From: Polyodon spathula
Taxonomy: Eukaryota; Chordata; Actinopteri; Acipenseriformes; Polyodontidae
DNA length: 64,000 nt
Direction of reading: 5' to 3'
Assembly (NCBI RefSeq): GCF_017654505.1
Contig: NC_054536.1
Location: 30,727,446-30,791,445 of the forward strand
How positions within the stretch are numbered: the first letter of the stretch is position 1; each line of letters begins with the position of its first letter. Positions 1-38,265 of this stretch are shown here, one piece after another. Made by a program: the position numbers and the translations under genes. A model generated the notes under the pieces. The model did no database searches. It worked only from the letters and a program-made list of their open reading frames with translations, and was not told where the DNA came from.

Positions 1-11
1 TTTTTCTGCAG

Positions 12-26647
<26,636 letters not shown>

Positions 26648-27964
26648 CACCTGCTGTCTGTGCTCATAGACTCAAGACAAACGAGAGAGCACAGGGTTCC
26701 ATACTGGGCTAGGAGGTACCCCCCGGACTGCAATACATCATTGTCTCCTTTGCAGGACACAAAGGAAATTCTCCTGGGGAAGCGACTTCAGATGAGGAAG
26801 AGAGAAAGAGGGATTCATGACAGCCCCCTTCTAGACTTGAACAAGGAGCTATCGCTCCCAGTAGAGCTGAATTACAGGAGTTCAAGAAGCCTTTTTATTA
26901 ACTGAGCCAGTCCCTGATGAGAGAAGATTCTCCCTCTAGGGCAACCACTTCATTTATGAATGAATTGTCAACCATCAGCAGCGTTCTTCTGTTGCTATGA
27001 CTTGACATAGGGTTACTTATATCCTGTACTTGCACATGACATTCATAGATGTGTGTGTTTGTATATGCAGGTTTGTAAGTCACATGCCATAGCTAACAGA
27101 TTGTCAATGCAGGATTGAAAGCTATTCTGTTGGCCTGAATTCATCAATTACTTATTAGTCATGAGTTTATTGTGATAATCATTTACTCATTCATTTTTCT
27201 CAAGGGTCGGGCTAAGTATCTTGTAAGTAGGAAAGACATTTGTCATTTTTCTTATAGAAGTGGTTGAAATGAAGTGATGAGTGAATCTGATGACTGCTAC
27301 CATGAAATACACACACAGAACCAACACCAAAATAATGTGATTTAACTAGGCAGTCGAACATGTATTTTAACCTTAGTAAGGAGGCCTGATAGTTGAAATG
27401 TTGACTGACTTGCATCTGCTTCTTTTCCAGTGTGTGCCCTTTAAGCATTATGTGACCGCTCTTGAGACTGGTCTGCTGCTGTGTGCTTTTACACAGTCAG
27501 CCACACAATGTAGATGACATCACAATCTTGAAAATTGCTTTAAATGGTGACCTGTATTTTCAAGCGATCCAGTCAAAAATACATCCTAAATACTGCTTTA
27601 CAAAGGCATCACACACACACACGATTGAGTTTATAGTAGCTTTAATTCCCTCCACAGCTGTAGATAATTGACCTTGTCTTTCCTTAAGTGCACCTAACGG
27701 TTGCATTGTTAATTATCTAGCAGATAATGACCCTTGCATGGGACATTAACTCTTGTATTATTATTCTGGCTCATTGTGGCACAAGTTAGTGTGCGTCTTA
27801 CCAGACTGCTGTATTTTGACAATATGTTAAGTCGAGGGCATCCTGAAATTGCATTGTTCTTCATGTGCATTATAACCTTGTACACACACACACACACACA
27901 CACATAAAAATACTTCAAATGCGTGATGTAGGGGAGAGTGGACTTGTTTTCAAACTAACTACAA

Positions 27965-27970
27965 AATAAA
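27965..27970 (+). terminator. Possible proximal polyadenylation signal
   Basis: AATAAA about 1.3 kb after the SETD2 stop, with no other hexamer near it. It would give the shorter of two predicted SETD2 messages. Confidence 0.4.
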
Positions 27971-28502
27971 GGTGCATTTCTGCAGAGGCCAGTCCTATCT
28001 GCTTCTATGTCTGTCTGTCTCCCTCTCTGTGTGACTGGCATGGGAATCCCAGACCTCCAGGGCTTTAACTGCATTAAACTATAGTTTCACAATACATGTA
28101 TTATGATGTTTTAACATATGTGAATATATTGATAAATATTTGGATTTTTTTCTGTTTTTTTTTTTTTTTTTGTTTGTTTTGGTTTTTTTTTTTTCCCTAA
28201 TAACGAGAATGTGTTTAAAAATCCTTTGTAAAAGAATGGTGTTTCAGATTTTAAAATGTAAATAGAAAAGAAAATGAAGTCTTCTCAACACTGCTGTGTG
28301 TTGCTGCCAGGTTAGTCTGATGATCCCGCCCTCTCCACCCCATCCATCTCGAAAGGTTACCGTGTTTTATAACCACAGCTTTCTGTTATTTAGGTTTTGT
28401 TCCAGTTTTTACTGAAAAGAAAAACAGATTTCTATGTACAAAGGAGACTCCTCTTCCATGTAAGTATGGTGTGAGGATATTGTGTAAAATCTTTTAAAAG
28501 AA

Positions 28503-28508
28503 AATAAA
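28503..28508 (+). terminator. Likely distal polyadenylation signal of SETD2
   Basis: AATAAA about 1.86 kb after the stop. It is followed by a T-rich stretch with tgttggtgg about 40 bp further, a plausible downstream GU-rich element. Confidence 0.5.
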
Positions 28509-28978
28509 CATTTTTTAAAAATTAAACATGTATTGACTTTTTCTGTTGGTGGCAACCTATTTCAGGCTGCTCCTAAAGGACCCCTTTCACGTAACACCCA
28601 GAAACTATGGCTGTGACCTCTCAAATGCTACTAGCGAACCTACAATGCACATTCTGTTTAGTCTTTGTTAGCACATCAAACTGTTGCAGGCTATAGCTAA
28701 CTGTCTTGTTTCTGCAAATCACTTTGACCTCAAGGGCTTTCAATATTATAAATGGAGTGTAGAAGATAACTTTTAATTTAGCTGCCAGAGCAAAGCTGGT
28801 ATTTTTTTTTTTTTTCAATTCCTTTTTAAAATCAATTCCCAATTTCAATACAAATTCCCTTTCCCTTTTAATCAAATCAATTACAATTCCCTTTACAACA
28901 GTCTGTATTAAGCAAACACATGTACAACTTGTCAACAATACATTTACAAATGTATCAAATCAATTCAAACTGCTGTTA

Positions 28979-30590
28979 CACTACTTCTCTCAAAAGTTTT
29001 AGAATACCCCCATTTTTCCAGTTTTTATTGAAATTTAAGCAGTTCAAGTCTAGTGAATAACCTGAAATGGTACAAAGGTAAACGGTAAACTGCCAGAGAT
29101 TTTAAAAAAAAAGTTTAGGTTACCAAAAACTGAAAAATAATGTACATTTCAGAGTTATATAAAAAGGCCTTTTTCAGGGAACAAGAAATGGGTTAACAAC
29201 TTACAGCTGTTCTGCAGCAATGGAAGTAAATTAAGCCTTGAAAGTTGATTCTAACAATTCCTACAGGTGTCCCAACTTTTGCTGATTACTTACAAACCCT
29301 CTGTCTGTATAAAAGCAGTGTTGGAACAGACTGTGTTACTATACCCTCTTAAGCATTATTTGGACAGTATTGTCCTGCAGGAAGTAGTATATTGCTATCA
29401 TAATGGCGAGAAAAAGGCAATTAACAAAGGAAGACAGACAGACCATTATAACCCTTAAAAGTGTAGGTCTTTCCTTTAAAGAAATTACAAAGAAAGCCAA
29501 GGTGTCAGTGAGTACAGTTTCCTACACCATCAAAAGGCACTTGGAAACTGACAGGAAGAGGTCTGGCAGACCCAAAGCTACAACAGAATCAGAAGACAAG
29601 TTTCTGTGAGTCAACAGCTTGCGTGATAGGCGGCTCACAGGACAACAGCTTCAAGCACAGCTTAACACTGGTCGAAGTAAACAAGTCTCAGTTTCAACTG
29701 TGAAGAGAAGACTTCGAGCTGCAGGTTTGACAGGTCGAGTGGCAGTAAGAAGGCCATTGCTAAGATGGCAAAATAAGAAAAAGAGGCTTGCCTGGGCCAT
29801 GAAGCACCGCCAGTGGACTACTGAAGACTGGAAGAAGGTCTTATGTACCGATGAATCAAAATTTGAAATCTTCGGTTTATCATGCAGGGTTTTTGTAGGC
29901 CTTCAAGTAGGCGAAAGGATGGTTCCTCGATGTGTGACACCAACTGTCAAACATGGAGGAGGAAGCGTAATGGTCTGGGGCTCTCTTGCTGGATCCAGAG
30001 TCTGCAACTTGCACAGAGTGAGTGGCACCCTGAACCAAAACGGCTACCACAGCATTTTGCAGCACCATGCAGTACCCTCTGGTATATGTCTAGTTGGTCA
30101 GGGGTTCATTCTACAGCAAGATAATGACCCAAAACATACCTACAGGCTATGTCAGAACTACCTTAGAAGAAGAGAACAAGACAGTAGGCTTCAAATCTTG
30201 GAATGGCCAGCACAGTCTCCAGACTTAAACCCCATTGAGCTGGTTTGGGATGAACTGGACAGAAGGGTGAAAGCAAAGCAACCTACAAGGAACACATTTG
30301 TGGGAACTTCTGCAACAGATTTGGGAAGAACTTTCCGAACAATATTTGATTTCCATTGTAGAAAGAATGCCTCGAGTGTGTTCGGCTGTTATATCTGCAA
30401 CAGGTGACTACTTTGAGTCAAAACTTTAGATTAAATTTTGTTAAACAAAATGATTCCATGATTTCTTTTTATCTCCAATTGTTTATTTGTTTATATGTCT
30501 TAATTTCAGAGTACATTGAGACATTAAACTGTGTAAATTTCAATAAAAACTGGAAAAGTGGAGGTGTTCTACAACTTTTGACCGGTAATA
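28979..30590 (+). mobile_element. Tc1-like transposon, second family
   Basis: Inverted ends: tcaaaagttttagaatac then ttccagtttttattgaaatt on the left (28989-29035), and the reverse complement of gttctacaacttttgac on the right (30535-30583), sharing the core ccagtttttattgaaattt exactly. It encodes a plus-strand transposase. It sits directly against the DIRS fragment starting near 30595, so it probably inserted at or into that element. Exact ends are uncertain by a few bases. Confidence 0.9.
29403..30429 (+). pseudogene. Tc1 transposase with one nonsense codon and one frameshift
   Basis: Starts MARKRQLTKEDRQTIITLKS (paired-like DNA-binding domain). A TGA at 29607-29609 interrupts after SEDKFL. 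It continues with RRLTGQQLQAQLNTGRSK and carries Asp in LCTDESKFEIFG, Asp in QQDNDPKHT, and Glu in SPDLNPIELVWDELDRR, so all three catalytic positions remain. Near 30285 one extra base shifts the frame. The true C-terminus (LWELLQQIWEELSEQYL, then ERMPRVCSAVI) is in the other frame and ends at TAG 30427-30429. Only two visible lesions suggest a young copy. Confidence 0.92.
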
Positions 30591-30594
30591 TACA

Positions 30595-31900
30595 TCATGA
30601 CTTGCTCAGTCTGTCATGTTCCATCTTTCTGGATGGAAGATCCCTGTGATGTTAAAACCTCAACAGATGTTGATGAAGCAGGTATCACTGGGTACTTGCA
30701 GGCCAGTTTGTCTAGTGTAGGGTACTCCAGTGAGAGCAGACGACGCACCCCGGAAAATTGCTCACGCAGGAAGCCATCTTTACGGTCTTTCTCATACTCT
30801 ACCTCTCCATCTCCACCACCGAGGAACAAGAAGAAGAGACATCATTCCAAGCTATCTGCAGACTCGGAGCAGATGGAGAAGTTCTGGGCAGCAGTTTCCC
30901 ACCAAGGACTGGTGCATGAACGTTCGGCGCCACCTGCGCCTTTGGTGTCCCAGGGAGCTATGAGTGCAGATTGGCAGCAGGGTGATGTGCTCTCTGTCAC
31001 CACCTTTGAGGAGGTGGGCTAACAGAGCTTCTGCCATTAATCAAGAGGGCCACTGCAGTCTTACAAGTGCCCTGGCCTGTAAAAAGTGAGACAAGACAGT
31101 CCATCTTTGATGAGCCTACCACCTCTCCAGTCGTTGTGTCGCATCCCCACCCCCCGTGCACCTGGACTTTCTTTTTGTGATCCAGTTGTCCTGGGATCTC
31201 CCGACTACAGCTCCTTCTACTTTCCGGTCTATGGACACCCTATATAAGATGCATGATGCGCGGAAGCTGGGCCTGGCCCAATTTCCGTCAGTGGAGGCTT
31301 CAATTGCCACGTTGGTAGGGGCCTTGCAACTTCATGGGCTTTATTCCAGGGTGCATCTGTCAGGGGCGTATGCAATTCAGTGGTGTGGCCTACTCAACAT
31401 TCCTTCACTAGTTTCTACAGACTGAATGTCATGGATCCTCAGAACACTGGTTTGGAACTAGTGTTAAGGGAGGCTTCCCAGTTGACCCTTACAACACAGG
31501 CATAGAGGTGAAACTCTCCCTCAATTTTTTCACCCTAGCTACTTAGCTTTGTAGCAGTCCGGTTGTTGCACAATCTTGCCCTTGCGTCGGCTTTGGTACA
31601 CTCACTCATTCGGTAATGGTTACATTTCGTACTTGAAAGAGAACGTTGGTTTATTATCTTAACCCTGGTTCCGTGAAATAGAAATGTAACCATTAACTTT
31701 CAAGGTCGCTGCATCCATTATTGTAGCAGGCTTGAGATCTGTGATCTCATTCCTTTTGTTCCCTTGGGGGTTGGCCATGAATGCATCACAGGCTAAAAGA
31801 CCAGCTTTGGCATACAATATTCAGGATTCAGGTCTTAAGGAGAAATACACTAATTCGGTAATGGTTACATTTCTATTTCAGTGAACCAGGGTTATGATAC
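30595..31900 (+). mobile_element. DIRS-type retrotransposon, deletion derivative A
   Basis: The plus strand encodes a gag-like region ending MHDARKLGLAQFPSVEASIA (about 31245-31310). About ten residues later it switches, in another frame, to the C-terminal end of a DIRS tyrosine recombinase (ATSWALFQGASVRG, then HSFTSFYRLNV with the likely catalytic Tyr, about 31327-31425). The reverse transcriptase and RNase H regions are missing. After it, ttaaccctggttccgtgaaa (31661) and its inverse (around 31859-31895) form a 36-bp inverted pair with two mismatches, as in DIRS terminal/internal complementary regions. Confidence 0.75.
31661..31895. repeat. DIRS inverted repeat pair
   Basis: Arms 31662-31698 and 31859-31895 are complementary at 34 of 36 positions, separated by about 160 bp. 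The motif ggtaatggttacattt also occurs twice in direct orientation (31612 and 31857). Confidence 0.85.
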
Positions 31901-31905
31901 TAACC

Positions 31906-34020
31906 TAATGATATCCTTACTGACAAGGCCTTACTATGGCAAGGTGTGGCAAAGTGGTTTGCAGTGTGCAGGTGTAGAGGTGATGCAGAGCTCAAGATAA
32001 TGGCAAACAACAAAGTACTGGTGAAATGGTGAGTTATTTATAATCCAAAGTCTAATGACAACAGTAAATAAAAGGAGGGCTGCCAATACACAATGATGTG
32101 TACTGCACAGTTCAATAAACACAGGGTTCAGTCCCGAAATAAGACACAGAACACAAACACAAGTCCACAGTGAGTGCTAATGTGCAAGTGGTGAATATAT
32201 AATTAATCAGTGAACAATGGTGCAGTGTTGTTTGGTTTGTGTTGACCTTTAAAGACAGCTCTGGATCATGTTAGCCGTCAAATAATAACAAACAGTACAA
32301 TTAGACTCACAAAACACTCATGGTTATATTTTGCTCGTCCTTTAGCATTCTCTTAAAAATAAACAAAGGAACAGATCACCTAGTCACGTCCCCTATTTGT
32401 ACCTTCAGTCACGCCCCCTTGGTTAGCGAGTGCAGCCGTTTCTCCTCCAATCTGCGGTTGCCACATCGCTTTCCCTCTGGAGCGATGACTTAATGTACCG
32501 CAGCTGTGCCCTCTTTGTAGATTCCCGACTTCCACCTAACCCTGGGAATTAATTGTCAGGCCATCCAGTCCAGGGCACTCTGTTCCCTTTACACAGCGCC
32601 CTCACAGATCGGGAGGGAGATTTCTCACCAGTAATCATTCTGTCTCTGTCACAAAAAACCATTTGAATTAATTAGCAAACCGTATTTAATTTAAACACAC
32701 ACACACACACACACGTACGTGGTGCAGAGCTGGACAAACTAAACCTTGACGCTGATGTGGAGAGAGTGTCTGCTGCTGAAGCTCTGCTGTGAAATGGCTA
32801 TTCCACTGCAATGGCTTTGGTCTCCTATCTAAACTCCAAGTCAAATTTCCTTGCAAGAGAAACATTATCATAAACAGTAGCTCAATTACTTTATTTGACC
32901 ACATGGTGGCGTCATATGCCAACTAAAAAAAAATAAAAAATAAAAAAACACATTTGAATCACTGGTAAACAGTAACATTTTAAAGGGATTTTTTTTTGTC
33001 AGAATGTCCCCTTTGTTTATCCACTCAGCTCTTACGGTAGCTGCTCTCCTTGCAGCAGTCCTCTTCGTCAGCTCAATTAGTAGCCTTTCCTCTGACCTAT
33101 GACTCTGTGAAAGACACACTCTTCCTCGCTCCCTAATTACAGCTCCTATGCTGTCCTGGTCACACACCTACCACCTCACCCCCTGACTGATCCTCTCTAA
33201 GTTCCTGAGTGAGTGCCGGCTGCTACCTTCAATTAGCAAATGACTGCCATTTTTATTTATTAGTAGGTGCTTGGTATAGGTTCAGCTATAGGCAAGGGGT
33301 TTTTGAAGTGCAGATGGCTACATATGACAGATTTCCATTAGAATAAAGTAGTCTGTAAAAATCTCATCTCGTTCCTACAACAAAGTGGGGCTGCTACCAG
33401 TTCCATCTACACTCTAGAATCCCATCTGCAGCCAGAGCAAGGTAAAAGAAATAAAAAAATGTATGTTGAAGAAAAAAGCTCAGTGAAAGTCATACAGTCA
33501 ACTGGGAGTGCATTTCAGTTAAACAGTTAGGATGAGTGTCTGGTTTGTTCCTAGAGAGGTTTTGCATCATTTGTAATTATCCACAGGCATAGCCTGCCTG
33601 AGCAAGTTAGTCCTCTATTTCATTCTCTGGTAGCATTGTAAATATTTATGTAAGAACCCGTAGACTTTTAAAATGTTTTTTTTATTGTTTCATTTGGCAG
33701 CTAGCACAAAGTTTGTTAAACCCAAGTTGCCATTCAAAAAAAAAGAAAAAAGGAAAAATGCACACATTAAAAGAACATGTTTTTTCAAGATGTAATCGTC
33801 TGTTTGTGTGCTAAAGTCGGGCCGCCTGTTGACAGAGAAGGGTCTGCTTCAGGAAGAACAGACAGCATGGGATTTACACTGAAAGAAATCTTGAAAATGT
33901 TTTGCATTTCTGGTACAGCTTCCGTTTATCTTTCTAAAAGAGTACTGCAAAAATATCCATGCATTTGTGATTCATCAATCATTCTAAAGTTTTTATATTC
34001 ATATCTATAATTCGTCAACA
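31906..34020. other. Intergenic stretch, no gene recognised
   Basis: 2.1 kb. It has a CA run at 32694-32714 and A/T-rich tracts. The wording between 31935 and 32650 looks like an interspersed repeat, but I cannot assign it. Short open frames have no recognisable similarity. Confidence 0.6.
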
Positions 34021-34816
34021 CAGCCTGATGTTTCACTCCTATGCTGACGACACCCAGCTCTACTTAAAACTCGACTTCATAGCACTTCTGCCATGGTCCG
34101 GCTCTCTGCTTGCATTCAAGACATCAAGGCCTGGATGCCTGCCAATTTACTTCAATTGAACACTAACAAATCTGAACTCCTCCTAGTAGGATCTAAAACT
34201 CAACTTAAGAATCTAAATATAGCTGCCCTGAACCTTGGAAACTGTCTGCTGCTGCCTTCCCCCACAGTATGAAACCTTGGTGTACTTCTTGCTGTTCTTC
34301 TTGACAGCAACCTCTCCTTTGATGCCCACATCTCCTTCATGGTCAAATCTTCCTTCTACTATCTTTGTAACACCTCCAAAGTCTGTCCCTACCTTCCCCT
34401 CCCAGATGCAGATATACTTTGTCATCCATTTGTCTCCTCTCGGCTCAACTACTGCAACTCTCTATATCATGGCCTCTCGGCACACACCATAAACTGACTG
34501 CAGCTAGTCCAGAATGCCGCTGCTAGGATCCTTACCAGATGTAAAAAACATGATCACATCACCCCCCATCTTGCCCATCTGCACTGGCTACCTGTAGAGT
34601 TCAAGATTATTTTCAAAATTCTCCTGCTCACCTACAATGCCCTTCATCACACATGTCCCAAGTACCTCCTCAACCTGCTGACCTGCTATGTCCCTGCCCA
34701 CAAGCTCAAGTCCTCCAACTCTGGCCTGCTTGTTAACCCCAAGCAAAAGTGCACCACAGTTGGAGGACGCTCGTTTAACTTCATGGCTCCGACTCTTTGG
34801 AATTCAAGTGGGTTTT
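34021..34816 (+). mobile_element. L2-clade LINE, 3' part of reverse transcriptase ORF
   Basis: Plus-strand frames read SYADDTQLYLKL (active-site box near 34040), LLQLNTNKSELLLVGSKT, a degenerate NLGVLL, SSRLNYCNSLYHGLS, LVQNAAARILTR, HDHITPHLAHLHWLPV, FKILLLTYNALHHTCPKYL and FNFMAPTLWNS. This is the L2 order. Stops (after SAHTIN) and a frameshift near 34280 kill it. It is cut off at about 34816, where DIRS sequence begins. Confidence 0.88.
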
Positions 34817-34854
34817 AACAGCAGTAACATCTCAATTGTTCTTTCCTATCAAAT

Positions 34855-35027
34855 TACTTCCCTTTCAAGTATGAAATGTTACCATTACTGAAAGGGATAT
34901 ATCTCTTATAGTCCGAATTACCTGATCAGTTATATCTAAGCTGCTCCTTTAAGAGCCCTGTCTGCGTCAGGCATCATCTCCACCTCCAGGAGATCTCAAC
35001 GATTGTCGCACAGGGATCAGCGCCATT
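34855..35027 (+). repeat. DIRS-B left inverted terminal repeat
   Basis: Its reverse complement recurs at 37967-38145. Blocks such as cttatagtccgaattacctg and ccctgtctgcgtcaggc are shared with few changes. Confidence 0.85.
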
Positions 35028-35757
35028 TTTTCTTTCCGGCTGCCTGAGGAAGGAATGAGCTCTGACTCCTTCGTCAAAATTACAGAGATAAGTTGATATT
35101 CCACTTTTTCTCTTTCATTTAAATTCTGAAATAATGTTGCTTTTGATATTGAGCGTATAATTGTATCTTAGCCTAGGTTGTAATTAAGTCCCACTGAGTC
35201 ATTGTGTGCTGTGTGAAGTAGATGGCTCTCCCTGCCCCATCCCCGGGATTCAGTGCCTTTCTGTGGCTAAATTCATGCTCTCTCCCTTGCTGCTCGAGTC
35301 GATATCATTATTCTTGCTTGCACCTTTTCATATATAGGATTAACAAGTTTTTATTATTTTCTGTTTTCTTTTAGAAACCCAGTGCATGCGTCTCCCTGTA
35401 CTAGGTTCTCCTCTGTACACAGACAGTATCTATGCTAGCTGTTTGGTTTTTCAAGTCAGCTTTTTGCACCACAGAGACACTGCCAGTGTTGAGGGCTTTT
35501 TAGCTACAGTGTGCTGTTGAATTGGCAGGAGCCTTTTCGACCAGAATTTATGCAGAGTGTCTTTTTGCAGCTGATGTGTTTTAACGTCACTGAGAACGAA
35601 GGCTACTAGATTTTTTTTAGTTAACAGGTGATCTGCAGCCCCTGTCCGTTTAACAGTGCATGCTTGCAGTTGCCAGTGGCCATTTCAGGTCTTCACCTGC
35701 ACGCCACATCTCATGGTACAGAACCAGTACCAGTGACCTGGTTCGGTACAAAGCACG

Positions 35758-37440
35758 TTGATTGACGCCAAGGTCAGTACCAGAGTAGGTACCAGTCACC
35801 TGGTTCGGTACAGAGGTAGGTACCAATCATCTGGTTCATACCAGAATTGGTACCAGTGTATCCGGTTCAGTACCAGAACCAGTATCAACGGCTCGGTTCG
35901 GCACCAAGACTGTTGCCAGTGTTTTATTCTTGTGCAATCTGTGCGTGCAACAGTTCTCAGCACCCCAGTCAGCATTGCTGTTTGTTTTTTGTGTGCATAT
36001 ATCGCACCTGCTGAACTGTTATTTCAACTTTGCATCATGCCTGGGTTTCACCCTTGTGCAGCTGGCAAGAAAAAACATTCCGGCAGAAGATAAGCACGAC
36101 AGGTGCATCTACTGCCTGAGAAGGGAACATGCAGATGGAGCAATTAAAGACTGCAGCTGCTGCCCATCTCGTGCTTGTTTTTTTTTCAGAGGACACTAGA
36201 AAGCAGGCCGGCACAGCTTCTAGACTAGCCCTATTTGTCCCATGCAGTGTGAACCAGAGAGTCTCTCTTCCCTGTTATACCTCGAGCTAGGAAGTGACCT
36301 AGGTGTAGGAGCAAGAACAAGAGTCCGTGGTCCTCTAGATCCTCCTCTTTGTCCTCTAGCTCAGAGAGCTCTCCCTCTCCTCCTCTCAGGAAGAGGTTAT
36401 TGACACCACCTTAGCAGACATGCTGATAGCACTGACCTGGTTGTGGAGCAAATGGAGCTTTACAAAGCTATGGCCCAGCAGCAGTCCCTTTAGACAGAGT
36501 TGCTTCGAAGCCCCCTCGTTGTCTCAGTCCCCATGGTTCAGGTACTACTGGCTGACCCAGAGCCAGCGCAGGAGAACACCCTGTCCCTTGCTGCACCTGA
36601 GGACCTGGACACCCAAGAATTTGTTTTCCCGTCTGAAGACTCGGAATCTGATGTTTTGGCTCCAGTGGTAAGCCTTTCCATTGTAGGTGCCTTGGCCCAC
36701 AGAAGATGAGCTGGAGACGCTCTATATTTGATAGGGTTCCTGCTGCTGTTATCCAATGCCCTGTCCCCCAGATTTTTTGAACGAGGTGCAATTGTCCTGG
36801 ACGCATCCGCTGACTGCCTTGGTAATTAGACAGTTTTCATAAGGTGTGTGACACAGATAAGCTGGGATAAGCTGGCCAGTTTCCACCAATTGAGGCTTCC
36901 TTTGCCACTCTGGTGTAGATGCCCAATCTAGCCTTGCTGCAAAGGGATGTTTAATATCCCAATAAGTAATGCTGTGTCATTGAGATGATGCTGAAGAAGG
37001 CCTATGTGGCCTCAGAATTTTGCATGCATCTTGGTAGCTAAAGTAGCATGCTGGCGGCTTACCAGTCCATGCTGTTACAGTCTCTGTCCTCTAACCATAG
37101 GCCCTCGTCCCTCCAGTTGTATGAGCTGAGCCTGGTCAACAACCACCTGCTCCAGTTGTCTAAGTACAATGGTCAGGCGCTGGGCAGGAGTATGGCTGTA
37201 TTAGTGGCGACAAGAAGGCAGCTCTGGTGTGCGGAGATAGATCTCTTCATGACCCAGGAGTCCACCCATTGTTCCAACTGGTATTCGCTATTGGAGAGAG
37301 GTCAAATGCTCGCATTGACGCACTGGCCCACAGATGACCTAAGACTAAGGCTTTATGCTTTTCCATCGTTGCCACTGCTTCCACTGTGCATGGAGAAGAT
37401 CACGTGCTTACAAGACCGCCATTCGAGCCCCTACATTCAG
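35758..37440 (+). pseudogene. DIRS gag-like remnant
   Basis: Broken frames: a repetitive segment with ggtaccag-like units (35720-35900), FHPCAAGKKKH then CIYCLRREHADGAIKDC, VVEQMELYKAMAQQQSL, AYQSMLLQSLSSNHRP, and LLERGQMLALTHWP. The Cys-x2-Cys and later Cys/His spacing resembles the zinc-binding motif of DIRS gag proteins. I rely on memory of the family for this. Confidence 0.6.
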
Positions 37441-37539
37441 CAGAGCTGAAATTCCTGTCTTCAAAGACGTCTTTTTTGCTTGTTATTACCTCTGCCAAGC
37501 TGGTAGGTGAAATGCAAGCATTTTCAATGACGAAAACCT

Positions 37540-37910
37540 TTGTTTTTTGTGGAAGCTGGAACTAAAGTTACTCTCTGCACTAATCCTGCTTTTCTCCCTA
37601 AAGACATTTCTGCTTTCCATATCAACCAGTCAGTGGAATTGGGGTCCTTCCATCCACCTCCTTTCCAGTCTGACAGGGAGAGAAAGTTTCATACGCTCTG
37701 TCCAGTTAGGAGACTGGCGTATTATGCTGACCACACCTAGAGTTGGCATCAATCCGAGCAATTGTTTGTTTGTTTCATGTCTAAGTTCCACAGACAAACC
37801 CTGTCTAAGCGGCTGTTGAGGTGGATTGTAGACACAGTCAGGATTGCATACGATCCAGCTAACCTGTCTCCACCAGAGAAGGTCACTGGTCACGCCACAA
37901 GAGACTTTGC
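37540..37910 (+). pseudogene. DIRS tyrosine recombinase remnant
   Basis: Reads SDRERKFHTLCPVRRLAYY, a TAG, WHQSEQLFVCFMSK, TLSKRLLRWIVDTVRIAYD and EKVTGHATRDFAT. The H-x-x-R box is kept. The C-terminal Tyr region is not seen before the right repeat. These enzymes integrate circular cDNA by site-specific-type recombination. Confidence 0.72.
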
Positions 37911-37966
37911 TACCTAACTATGGTTACATTTTGTACATGAAAAGGAAACAGTTATTATCATAACCC

Positions 37967-38145
37967 TGGCGCTGATCCCTATGCGACAGTCATTGAGATC
38001 TCCAAGGGGTGGAGGTGACGCCTGACGCAGACAGGGTTCTTAAAGGAGCAGCTTTGATATAAGTGCTCAGGTAATTCGGGCTATAAGAAATATATCCTAT
38101 AGGGGAAGGGTTACATTTCTATTTCAGGGAACCAGGGTTCAGATA
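37967..38145 (-). repeat. DIRS-B right inverted terminal repeat
   Basis: Inverse partner of the repeat at 34855. It also carries tacatttctatttcagggaa, close to the repeat of the DIRS-A element, so both belong to related families. Confidence 0.85.
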
Positions 38146-38159
38146 ATACCCTAACATTC

Positions 38160-38265
38160 TCCTTTACATGGGGGCCTAGCCAAGAAGGACAATTTGGCAT
38201 CAATCAGGAACCAACTAACATTGATGGGCTGAATGGCTTCCTCTCATTTGTAAAAGTTCTGCTCT
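38160..38265 (+). mobile_element. Short LINE 3' tail fragment
   Basis: Contains gatgggctgaatggcttcct then ctcatttgtaaaagttct, related to the CR1-like tail at 12575 and 1390. Only about 100 bp, and no coding. Confidence 0.5.

Larger units (their letters stand above)
26648..28530 (+). other. setd2: SETD2 3' untranslated region (predicted)
   Basis: No further coding exon is seen after the stop. AATAAA signals occur at 27965 and 28503. The second is followed by A-rich and then ordinary sequence and is the likelier main cleavage site. The open frame at 26660-26905 lies in this UTR and has no recognisable similarity. Confidence 0.6.
34840..38150 (+). mobile_element. DIRS-type tyrosine-recombinase retrotransposon, deletion derivative B
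   Basis: About 3.3 kb with inverted terminal repeats (about 34855-35027 and 37967-38145) that share gctgctcctttaag and gggatcagcgcca. Inside, a gag-like Cys/His segment CIYCLRREHADGAIKDC (near 36100) is followed by gag remnants (36420-37380) and then a recombinase: PFQSDRERKFHTLCPVRRL, WHQSEQLFVCF, TLSKRLLRWIVDTVRIAYD, and the HxxR box in GHATRDFAT (near 37890). No reverse transcriptase or RNase H is visible between gag and recombinase, although DIRS elements normally carry them there. Many stops make it defective. Confidence 0.78.

Noticed and set aside
26660..26905. 81-codon frame just after the SETD2 stop
   Set aside because: Lies in the 3' UTR and shows no recognisable similarity or splice support.
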